Shown: piece after piece, positions 12,801 to 24,800 of the stretch
How the letters are laid out: each line of letters opens with the position of its first letter
Numbering within the stretch: position 1 is the stretch's first letter
Source: Tubiluchus corallicola
Lineage: Eukaryota; Priapulida; Priapulimorpha; Priapulimorphida; Tubiluchidae
Assembly (NCBI GenBank): GCA_030141605.1
Contig: JAQGDQ010000658.1
Location: forward strand, 1 to 32,500
Direction: 5' to 3'
Length of the DNA stretch: 32,500 nt
The notes under the pieces: model-generated
Databases searched by the model: none
What the model was told of the DNA's origin: nothing
What the model saw: the letters and a program-made list of their open reading frames with translations, nothing else
Translations under genes and position numbers: made by a program

Positions 12801-15800
12801 CCTTCCAAATCAGGAGTGGAGCCCCAAAGGCGGACCACTGCAGCATGCTCGCTGACTCCGGCAGCTCCTGCAGCCAACTTGGTGCCAACCGCTCCGCTCT
12901 CTTTTGGACTACACCAGGGAGGAAGAGAGGGGGTTCCTGCTGTCTGGGCAACTCAGTATCTCCTTGCCCAGGCGTGCGCCCTGGAGAGGCCACTCCAGTG
13001 GTTCAAGGATCACACTGCTTAGTCACAGCTGCAGCTCCATCAATGTGATCAATAACTGGCTCTTTTAGCGCACACTCCATTGTCTTCCGAGACAGAAGGA
13101 TGCCAACAACGCCAATCTCTCGTCCACTAAGTATCTAGCCAAAGAACACCATTGTCCAGTTATTCGTTGTTGGTTTACTCTCCTCCTAATATACCAGACT
13201 GGTACTGAAATACAAGGTTTGTCGCACGGTGTTCACTATCAAGTTTATGTTTGAAACTATTTGTGTTATTTGCGCTCACTAATGATTCCGGTAACGAGTT
13301 CCACATTATCTGTGGAATTTTTCCTGGTTTTTGCTGGAACAGCATCAGAACTCTGCATGTCTTGGGCTGTAGCAAGCAGGTAATCAATAAATTAGTATGT
13401 ACATCACGAAGGTGTACACCAGACTAAGCTGCTCAATAGGCTAATTTGTAGTGCCTAAAAAGGGTGTGTTTTTCTTAATTTTATCCAATTAAATCACTTG
13501 CAAATGTTTGAACAAATAGCATGATTGGTTAGCCGAGATTTTCCTGAATAAAACAGCGCCTAATTTGTAATCATTTAGTTATGTCTGTACTCATACAGTA
13601 GTAGAAAGTCATGGGTCTTATAAAACCTGTTTTGAATGGTGCGGTCCTGAAGTAGTTAAGCGTTTCTTTGACTTTTTCCCTTCGCGTTCTTTACCTTTTT
13701 TTCGGGAACTTTCTTCCTTGTTTTTGTGGCTGTTTCTTTATGGGTTTGCTAACGGCTTTATTGTTTCCACAACCTTGATTCCTCTTTTATCACGATTGTC
13801 TTTGAGTTGTGGAATCATTACTTAGCAAAGAATTGTGTTTTCCTTTTGTTTTTTAAAGGTGTATCCTTTTGGATACAATCCGAATAACCAAACGGCTCCG
13901 AGTCACGCCTTAGATGTCATCACCGACTTAATCATTCCCACTCAAGGACCAAGCAAGCTGTCTACGCTGCTTGATGCCGGCGATTTTAGTGGTAAGTTCT
14001 TCAGTTTGTGTACGGGTGCTAGAAACTTTATTTTTGCTGTCTTTAAAGTATTGTAGCATTTGGCATTGCCATATCGTCATCGCCATCACAATCAAAATCA
14101 TCATCATCATCATCGTCATCATCACCGTCGACATCGTCATCATCATCATCATCGTCGTCGTAGTCATAGTTATCATCATCATCATCTTCTTCATGATCAC
14201 CGTCATTGTCGTTGTTGTCATCGTCATCATCATCATTGTCGTCGCCATCATCGCCGTCGTCGTCGTCATCATCATTGTTCTAATACTGGCATTGTTGTCA
14301 TTGTGTCATTGTCACTGTTATAGTCAATTGCTAGCTTGAGCTATAATTTTGTTTTTGTTTTCTTAATCATCACGTTTTTGTTTATTTGTGCAAAAGAACG
14401 CTACTTCCCCAAAAAAGTAAGTTTGTTTACTAGAATCTCTACTTTACTTATTTACCAGTATAACTTTTTATCGACAAATTATATTTATGTTTGGCGTTGG
14501 AAACTACAATGGTAAGATTAGTTGCCGCGAATTAAAACTAGATGCTTCAAATGGACTTAGGCTTATAACTGTCACTGCAGTATGTATAACAGTTTACAGC
14601 CTTTGTGCTGACACAATCAGAATGGTCACGTGACCGGGGATTGTTCGGTGCGCACGAGTCTGCAGGAGACGAGTGTGAAAGGGCGGACATGCTTGTTTAG
14701 ATTACTTATGTTATAGAAAGTTTCGTTAGCGTCTTTGTTTGTGAAATTGTCGTAGAAGTTTTTGTTTCGCACCACAAGTTGTGTAATACAGAAGATATCA
14801 ATATACAAATTTTTGTGGCAAGTTTCGAGTGTTTACGATTTTCGATATTACAAGAAACTTGTGACAGGTGACTGAAAGTGACAGATGACAGATGACAAAC
14901 TGAAAGTGACAGGGCATCGCCACAGCCTTGGTGCCACCATCTACTAAAATTATTATTTATTGTACAGAGGGCTGAGTGCCTTTAAAGCCAACATTTTTTT
15001 ATGCTAGAGGCATAACAGTGAGATTAAGTCAAGTCAGTCAATTGTGGCAAAAGTGTATTTGTATGAAATAATATTTCAGCAAAATTAAATGAACATCTAT
15101 TTTTTTATTTCCAAATAAGCCTTTTCACAGTTTTGCTACATGCACGCAGAACTGCTGTAGGTCAAAGGTTAACTGAACCCAACACGTCTTACTTAACTAC
15201 TACAACTGCCATATGACGTATATGTAAAACAAAGGTGTCTGCTGCATCAGTTCAGTAACTTTAGTTGTTTTATTTGGACTTTTAAGTGAACCCAACACGT
15301 CTTACTTAACTACAACTGCGACATGACATGTATGTAAAACAAATGTGTCTGCTGCATCAGTTCAGTAACTTTAGTTGTTTTATTTGGACTTTTAAGTGAA
15401 CCCAGCGTGTCTTGCTTAACCTCAACAATCACATGACCTTATGCACGTAACTACATGTAGGTGAAATTGGTGAAACATGTGATTATTTTTATTATGACAC
15501 TACGCGATTATAGGTTTCAACTAACATGTTGTTCTTATCCGAAAACGTTTAGTAAAATAGCAGTCTACAAAACAATCCACATAAAATGAAATAAAGGAAA
15601 CGAAAATTAACACCAGGAATTGTTACTAATACAAACAGCTTGGATCTCAAGGCGTTGTCAAGTGCACACAAATGAATTGTTTGCTTCAGAAAACGCTGTT
15701 AGGTTCACTTAACCTTTGACCTTTTCATGATCATCATCAATCGCTGGAACTGTGAACAGGCTCATTGCCTTGCACTTTCCTGTCTTGTCTTGTAGGCGTT

Positions 15801-18800
15801 GCGTTGATGGCCAGCATTGCAACGAACGTTCTCATTCCTAACGTAACGGCTAACGAAACGGTCGCAAAAAATCTCACAGACCAAGAGAAGGAAAAGCAGT
15901 CAAAGGACCTCGAACAACGAGCACAGGTAATCACTGCATTACCTCCAGTAACTACTTTCAATTACTTGGAATCACTAAGTTTAAGTTCAAGTTTATTTAT
16001 TTCCGCTCTGCATCTAACAGTTATAGTAAAAATACAGATAATTTCACTGAAGTAAATATAAATATAAATGCAACATTATCCAGAAATTATAAAAGAGATT
16101 CTTATGCAGCATATACATGTGCAAATTACATTAGAGAGTAATTTTGATGCATACAGTTTGAGCCTAAAAGCATAGCTTGACAGGCCAGACTGTACGTGGA
16201 AATCTTAAAGAAGAGATTAATAATTGAAATAATGATGATATATACATAAATGTGGGGGAGTAGTGAATGAAAGATGAAATGGAGCGAGAACTAAGAAAAA
16301 CTGTGATCATGATTGTAAAGTGTTCACTTTCAATTACTTGGAATCACTAGCCTAACAAGTGTCAAGTGAAACTTGGTAACGGATGAATGACGGCTTCATC
16401 ATTGAGTCATTTTAGTTATTATTCTTGTCGTTAAAACTGAATCTGTTTTGAATGGTAGAGAGTTTTAAGTTTCACCAACTGGTAAAATTTCACTCATCCA
16501 CCTTCCCAGTGTGCACCACTGACTCACCAAAAATGTATTGTTAACCTTATTAACAAGGTACAGCAATTAAAACTTTGTTTAGGTAGTGAGAGTGGGCTGT
16601 GAATTCTCTGAATGTTTTTTCAAACTTTACGCAAAGTTATCTATACTTTTTTCAAATGACTTACCATTGAAATGGCTGCGCCTAACGGTCATCACAGAAG
16701 TTTAAATTTACACGTTTTATGCAGCGTTGATGCTAACGCAACCTCTGTATGCAATAAGACAGTGTGTAAGTGATACAAAATTTCAAGATGAACTTTCTTA
16801 GCTTAATGTAAGTAAACAGTGTTTGAATTACAAGTTTTATACAACATTACTGCTAATGTGAGCTCTGTATGCAATAAGACAGTAAGTGAACAGTTTCACG
16901 TCCTTTAAATTCATCTCATAGATCTGTTTCATTTTAGTTCAATAAGTTTGCAAAGAGTGTTTGAGTTCTACTGCAGCCTAGGTGAATCATCCAATATTTC
17001 TGAGAACTAAACCCATAAAAAAGGGTTTATTCATGTTTCACTTGATGTAAACGGATAGCGTCTAACGCATCTAATCAGGAATGAGAATTTTCTGCGGATA
17101 CGCGGAATTCCGAGTTTTTGGAAGACCAGTAGTGCCATTTTTGTAAATCGAGTGAATTCGTTGAGAAAATTTTTACGGACCCAGTACATTATTTCACCAG
17201 CTGACCGCTAGTTGGCAGGCCGTCACTTTGTTTACATCACGTACATCAGCGTAACCACGTGTATATCTCTATGTATAAAAATATAGAATCAATTGTGCGG
17301 AGTTATTTGAGTCAATTGCAGACAGTTTTTATATACTTTTGCATAGGAGCGGCCAGTACTTAGGCGTTTTTGAGACAATTAGGTATCATGTATCCTTGAT
17401 AGTTGGGTATTTTAAATTATGCATGAAACAAGGTACCGTATTTTCCCATGTATAAGAGACCCTTGTGTATAAGAGACCCCTTCAATTTTTAGGCAAAAAT
17501 TCTGGAAAAAAGTTTTTTGGTAATGAATAACTTTATTCATCATAGAAATCATTAAATTCTTCATCACTCTCATCAAAAATATCAACTGGAGTCAGACCTT
17601 CAGCAATTTCAGCCAGTTCATCATCAGAGGAGTCACTCTGCTCAAAAATGGCATTGTCCTCTTTTGACATTTAAAAAAATAATAACTTACCCGGTACATT
17701 AATTTTATCATTAGAATTTAGCCATGGAGAAGATTTATTGAAAGGAAACTATAATTATTCGAAATAAAACAGTTGTAGAGCACTTATTTCTTTAAAATCA
17801 TTAGTGTCACAATTTATGCATCTTATTGAAAAGACTTACTCCCATGTATAAGAGACCCCCTATTTTTAAAGTGAAAATTCTGAGCAAAAAAGGGTCTCTC
17901 ATACACGGGAAAATACGGTAATTGATATTTTAAGTCTCTCTACTTAAAGGCTCTCTACGGTCACAAAATTGCTATTTGTTGTATCGCCCCCTTGAACTCC
18001 CATGGGGACTTTGCTCCTCAACCCCATTAGGGGCCTAGGCGGCCCCAAAACCCCCGGCCTGTTTCGGAGTTTTTTGCAATTTGTCATTCTCATCCGTGAA
18101 AAAAGTGCCAATGTTCTTTGCAGGACATATGTTTTGAGCAAACAATCACGAAATGACGGAGATTATTGATTTTTTTTAGATTAGGACCGCTTTGCTGACT
18201 GCACTGTCGGAGGTTCCCGTGATCAGCATCACATCAATGAAACAGATGACGTCAGTGCTGGCTCACAGTACAGATTCCGTTGAGGAACTCGCCCCAGTGA
18301 CAAAGGTAAACGATGTTAGACATGATCTATCTTAACTAAGATCCTTAACGGAGAAAGCATTTAAAATTGGGTTACCATGTTAGCAGATTACTACTGTGTT
18401 GTTTGCGTAAGAGTAATAATTAGTAATCCTTGATAGTTGGGTATTTTAAATTATGCATGAAGCAAGGTAATTCATATTTTAAGTCCACTTAGAGGTCACA
18501 AAATTGCAATTTGTTGCTGGCTCCAAGACTAACATACATTATCGATAAGCATAATGAATGAACTAAGTAAAAAATAGTTTGTTTTTTCCTGCAGTGCAGT
18601 GGAATGATTGATTGTTCCACTAGACTGGTCATACGTCTTTTTCTAAACAGAAGTCATTGTGATTCATTATAGGGAATGTCATGATCATGGTCACAAAATT
18701 GTAATTTGTTGCTGCCTATGGCCTGTTTCAGAGTTTTTTTGCAATTTGTAATTCTCATCCCTGAAATTATTTCTTTTTGGTTTTAGACACTTACAGTGAA

Positions 18801-21800
18801 TAAATTTTCTGATGTTGGTAAGTTCATGAAGGAGAATTCCAAGTATGCCGAACACTCCGAGTTGGAACACACCTCGAGGTTAGTTGCCGAGCTGTTTTCT
18901 CTTTAGCAGTCGAATCGCAGAAGTTTTTTAGTATTTTTTTGCAAATAAGCCAATGACTTTGTATAAGGCCTTGAAATGTGCTGGTGTTGCGAACCTTGTA
19001 ATTTGCAATTAAATGTTCAACATTTGTTGAACTGAACATTTGTTCACCGTTGCTCATTTAAACCAAAACTGGACCCAATCTTAAACTGTAGGTCAAAACA
19101 ATGTACTCTTTAAAATATAAGAAGAAAACATACTATTTTTTCAAAAATGACTTACGTGAAAGAATTATTATCACACAAACACAATTTCACGTTTGCTCCA
19201 CTAGTTCTTCGCTGTTAGAAGCTTTTCGCCATTCACTAGTTAGACGGGCACTAGTGCGTGCATTTTGGAAACGCATTGCATAAAAAAACAACTGCTGTAC
19301 CTCTCAGTTCAGATGTGTTAGTTTGTGATGTACCGCGCACATTTGGCAGTTCATGCTTGAAATTTGAATTTTTATCTCAAAACTTACCTAGCTTCGGTAC
19401 AACACACTGAATATCTTACAGTAGCACTGTACTTCAATTTTCTCTTTCACAAACATGTGTATATGAAAAATCATCCTGTCTTCCTTTAACAGCCAACATT
19501 AGCACTAAGGACCATTAGCAACATTTAGCGGCAACACACAAACAATGAATAACATGTAGGGTATATGCCCTGGCATTGGCAATCACTAGACTCGAACTCA
19601 AGACTGCGCAGTTTCAGTCCGAAATCTAGACCACTTGGCCGCCCAACCCAGGATAATCCATCAGTTATGACTCTCAGAAATTTATTAAGTAAATATTAAT
19701 TATAACTGTTAATATTTAGTACAGTTATTTATTATACTATTAGTTACAAAAACATGTTAACCCTTTCACTACGTAGTTGCTTTTTATCATTTTATAAGAA
19801 TGCAGAACAATCAACTAAACGTATGTTTCATCAACGATCTACAAGCGATTTTGCATAAGAACGTACTATACAGTAGAGTATTGTGGAATGCACATGGCTT
19901 CAGATGCTGATTGGCTGGTTAGCGTTACTTGCACGGCTGTAGCAGTGAAATAAACAGACCTGGGTGACTGCACTTAGTGTTGAGCTTGGGCAGCAGTCTA
20001 CCACCTTCTATCCCTTGCATTACTAACATAGGTGGCAGTGTGCCGCCTTCCATAGTGAAAGGGTTAAAATTGATGTGAAAATTCATCCATCCTTGCAATG
20101 CTAGCTCTTTCGTTCTATTGATTACAGGCACATACTCAGCAGCGTCTCGGGCATACTCAAGTCAACGATCGACGTTGCTCAGGGTGAATTTGCAAAAGAT
20201 AAAAAAGTCAAAAGAGTTAGGAAGGTAGTGGCATTAGACGATGATAGAACACGTGACGAGAAATTACAACAGGTACTGATCAGGGGTGGATTGAACTCAT
20301 GTCTATGCGCTCTTCTTTAACGGCGCGTTCGGGTTAGCCAGTTTTCTGGCCAATTAAATTGCAGTGATGTTCAGACTAGAGAGCAAAACTTGCTGTGAGT
20401 TACTCTCCGGCAGTAAACGCGAGCTGTCGCTCAATTCTCTGTGCATTGCGAGAAGTGTTGCGAGTAACTTTCCAAGTAACTCACAAGCGTGTTCAGACTA
20501 GACAGCAAAACTTGCTGTGAGTTACTCTCCATCAGTAATCGTGAGCTGACACTTCTTTCATTTCTATTTTCTATTCACTGCGAGAAGTGTCTAGAGTAAC
20601 TCGTCAAGGCATTCACACTAACATAGACAGTAACTCGCCGGAAATCAACTCAGTAACTGTCGGAGAGTTTGCGATAATTTATCGACAGTAACTCGGAAAG
20701 CAGTTCACACTTACAAGTTTGCTGTCAGAGAGAGAACTCATCCCAGAGAACTCGCTAGTCTGAACGTGCCATAATAAGTAATTCTTATATCCAAACTCAG
20801 CTTGCAGACTGTGTTCTTTTGAGATGGTGCTAGAAAGTAATGCAGTTGCATGGCTTATGCTGCTGTGCTTTAAGAAAGTTATGCAGTTGCATGGCTTATG
20901 CTGCTGTGCTTTAAGAAAGTAATGCAGTTGCATGGCTTATGCTGCTGTGCTTTAAGAAAGTAATGCAGCTGCATGGCTTATGCTGCTGTGCTTTAAGAAA
21001 GTAATGCAGTTGCATGGCTTATGCTGCTGTGCTTTAAGAAAGTAATGCAGTTGCATGGCTTATGCTGCTGTGCTTTAAGAAAGTAATGCAGTTGCATGGC
21101 TTATGCTGCTGTGCTTCAAGAAAGTAATGCAGTTGCATGGCTTATTCTGCTGTGCTTTAAGAAAGTAATGCAGTTGCATGGCTTATGCTGCTGTGCTTTA
21201 AGAAAGTAATGCAGTTACAGGCTTATGCTGCTGTGCTTTAAGAAAGTAATGCAGTTGCATGGCTTATGCTGCTGTGCTTCAAGAAAGTTATGCAGTTGCA
21301 TGGCTTATGTTGCTGTGCTTTAAGAAAGTAATGCAGTTGCATGGCTTATGCTGCTGTGCTTTAAGAAAGTAATGCAGTTGCATGGCTTATGCTGCTGTGC
21401 TTTAAGAAAGTAATGCAGTTGCATGGCTTATGCTGCTGTGCTTTAAGAAAGTAATGCAGTTGCATGGCTTATGCTGCTGTGCTTCAAGAAAGTAATGCAG
21501 TTGCATGGCTTATTCTGCTGTGCTTTAAGAAAGTAATGCAGTTGCATGGCTTATGCTGCTGTGCTTTAAGACAGTAATGCAGTTACAGGCTTATGCTGCT
21601 GTGCTTTAAGAAAGTAATGCAGTTGCATGGCTTATGCTGCTGTGCTTCAAGAAAGTAATGCAGTTGCATGGCTTATGCTGCTGTGCTTTAAGAAAGTAAT
21701 GCAGTTAGAGGGCTTATGCTGCTGTGCTTTAAGAAAGTAATGCAGTTACATGGCTTATGCTCCTGTGCTTTAACAAACCGGTACTCGTGAGTAATGTGTC

Positions 21801-24800
21801 AGTGTGCCATTTTGTATTGGAGTTTCTTTGACGCATTCAGTGATTTCAGCAGAATGTATGAAGTTTCACAGAGCTAATCCCACAATTTTTGTAGCAAATA
21901 TCTAATGAGTCCTATTTTTCACAAATGATGATAATATCGTCACTCTCGCCACTGTCGTCAGCATCGGTGTTGCTGCAGTTCGCGTTGTTACCATAGTCAA
22001 TGTGATAAGCATCATCATCATTATCATCATTGTTATCGTCATCATTATTGTCGTTGTCACCACCACCACCACCATCATCATTGGTGTCACCACCACTGTC
22101 ATCATCATCATCATTTTCATTTTCATCAACATTACCTTTATATAATCATCATTGTCTTTGTCGTGTGTAACATTGGGAGCGATGACAAAAACAACAACAA
22201 CAACAACAACGGCAGGAACAAACAGAAATAATCTCTACGTTCAGCAGCCGCAGCAATAGTTAAAATTTGGACACAAATCCGTATTTGCAAATTTTGTGTG
22301 TGACATCAAAATTATGCTGTAAATGCTGTGAATGCTGTCAAAATTATGTTGTAAATGCTGTAAATGCTGTCAAAACTATGTTGTAAATGCTGTCAACAAA
22401 TTTACCAAATATTTTGTGTTGAGGCAGGGTGAATAGTGAAATTTTTTATAAACATTTATTTGAAATAATTGCCCTTTTACAAACAGCAAATAAAAGCTGC
22501 AAAATTTACAGGAGTGCAGTTTAACAGGGAAACAAATCCATCACAAAATGTTCATAACTATTCCGATTAATTGAGGCAAATAAAACGGTTAGACGAACCA
22601 ATATGTTGCCGTACCAGGTCAAATATGATTTTGTACTGTTCATAACTTAGTAGGGAATTACCAGAAAGAAAAACTGAAATTTCTAATTGCTGGTCAAACT
22701 TATTTATAACCAACAGGTAATGTGTTTGTTTGGGTAGGTTTCTTAGTCGTTCTTCGAGTTTGTCTCTACTAGCGCTGTGCAAAATGAATAGTCAAATTGT
22801 CACTTATGTTTTAAGGCCGAAATTAGACTAAATTATTTGGATGTGTTTATAATGGTCCAAGCACCTAACAAGTTTTGCTTCTGGTTCTTGCCATTTATTA
22901 TATGCACGCTGTCATGTCAATGGTGGGACTCTTGAAAGAAGATATATAGCTCTTTAGAAAGAGGAAGGACAGGGCTACACAATGACGTGGGCTATATTTT
23001 AGGGTATGTTCACTGAGAGGAGTATCGACGAGTTAATTAGATGTTCTATTTTCGGTAATTTTCGCTTGGAAAACTGCTGACGCAAAGCCATTGTTCTGAC
23101 GTCATCCATTATACTCTGTCTATAACTTTAATTCAGTAAAAGCTGCTGCTGGCTTTGCGTTATAAATGAGGACTATGCAGGATGCTTGCGTATTGTCGAT
23201 TATAAGTGTATTTATACGCAAAATGTTTTGCGGGGCCTTTGCTAGTCTTTATTATTAATGTCTATGTTTCTCAATGCTTCTAGATATTGTATTTGCATTT
23301 CCAAATAATTTCATTATTATTTATATATTTATTTAAAGAAATTGAATAACCCAGAAGCTGGTTAGCGAATGGCTTCGTTTCGTACGGGCGATTTATTTGC
23401 CGTGCCAATCTGGCCATTCACCTCCCTGAAGGTCAACATATATAGATCTGAGTTTGGCTAAGGCACCTCTAACTTTCAGTGATTCATTTTAGAGGCATAG
23501 TCCGTAAGGGTTTGAGTCAAGTTGGGTCCCATTATCTATTCAACCATAACCCCTCCGTAGCATGCATGTCCCATTTCATCAAGAATGAGCAAGATTGCTC
23601 AAACACTCCAATCCAAACATCAAGCCCAGACATTAGTATGTACATTAGTTGTTTATTCTGTTAAGAATATAGAAATGTAAATAAGTAAATTGTTGCGTAT
23701 TTTATGAAAATAATAACTTCAAATTAGTACATACACAAACAAATTACGTGAAGTAACATTTCGCATATGCAGTTAATTTCAGTAGCTAATCAAAACTGCA
23801 AAAATTATTAAATTAAATAAAAGCAGCTTACATCCTTGCCCAAACATTAGAGCACCATTAGAAAACTGTAACAGACAATAAACACCAATTGCAACTGCAG
23901 ACAGCAGGAAACAATAATTCAGTTAACAAGATGCAAATCTATAAATTACATGTGACCAGACCCAACATATCAAGGCCAAGTGTCTGCAGCATTTCACAAA
24001 GCCAGGTACCTAAAGTCATCAACCATGAAATCACCTGACAGGTAAGTTGAGGTTACTGCCTGCTGACCTCAGAGGGCAGCACTGGCCAGTACACCCTCCC
24101 TCCATTGAGTGTTGGTTTCTGACTTGTAGTGTGCCCAGCTATACAAAAATTGTTTTCTGTTTTTAGGCTAAAAATGTTACCTCAAAAGTTTTCAGCCTTG
24201 TCGATGATATTTCGTCAGCAATTTTCCCCCACAAATCATCACACGGAGGAGCCACCGTCATCAACACGGATCTCCTGAACGTTCGACTGGAAAAGGAGAG
24301 TGCTGAGCACTTTGGGGGTGATTATTCTACATTTGTAGTAGTTCTTGCAATAATTGTTTGTGGCGTGTTGCAGAAAACAATGTTATATATGCTGCAGTAT
24401 TTGTTTGCAGGTTCAAAAATAGAGCTGGGGTATAACGGCCATTTTAAGCTGCCATCTGCGGAGTCTCTCGTGAGTGACGGTGACCACAGTCGAATCTTGA
24501 ATTCACAAGTAACTGTGCCAGTATTACTTGAATTTTATTATTCAGTAGGCGCTGTTTATTAGACTCACTGTTAATTGAATCAGTTGCCTAATTGACTCAT
24601 AAACTCCACATAAATGACTCAATATTTTCCTTCACGTACTTGAAATAAGACATTAGTGTGTAACCAAAGAGCTTTTACTGCTTTTGTGCCATCTTTACTA
24701 TGCACTGTAATTTTTGCACTATAATATACGTAGATACAATCATGCTAAGTACAGCTTTGTTTGTAAGAATGTACAATATCACATGTGCTAATACGCTACC

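Larger units (their letters stand above)
17393..18100. repeat. Intron duplication D1, copy A (interrupted by a transposon)
   Basis: 17393-17435 plus 17919-18100 match 18427-18765. Shared words include TCCTTGATAGTTGGGTATTT, GGTCACAAAATTG and GCAATTTGTMATTCTCATCC. Copy A carries the 483-bp insertion 17436-17918; copy B lacks it. The two copies flank exon 8. Confidence 0.85.

Noticed and set aside
13928-14339. Met/Thr-rich, Ile/Val-rich and His-rich frames around a triplet tract
   Set aside because: They come from the impure CAT/CGT triplets in intron 6.
19571-19644. Functional tRNA gene on the minus strand
   Set aside because: A- and B-box-like words are present, but the acceptor stem does not pair and the T stem is weak; better explained as a SINE head or tRNA pseudogene.
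24365-24562. Separate 65-residue gene
   Set aside because: It is the exon 12 frame with intron 11 upstream and intron 12 downstream; the real borders are GT/AG sites at 24410 and 24509.
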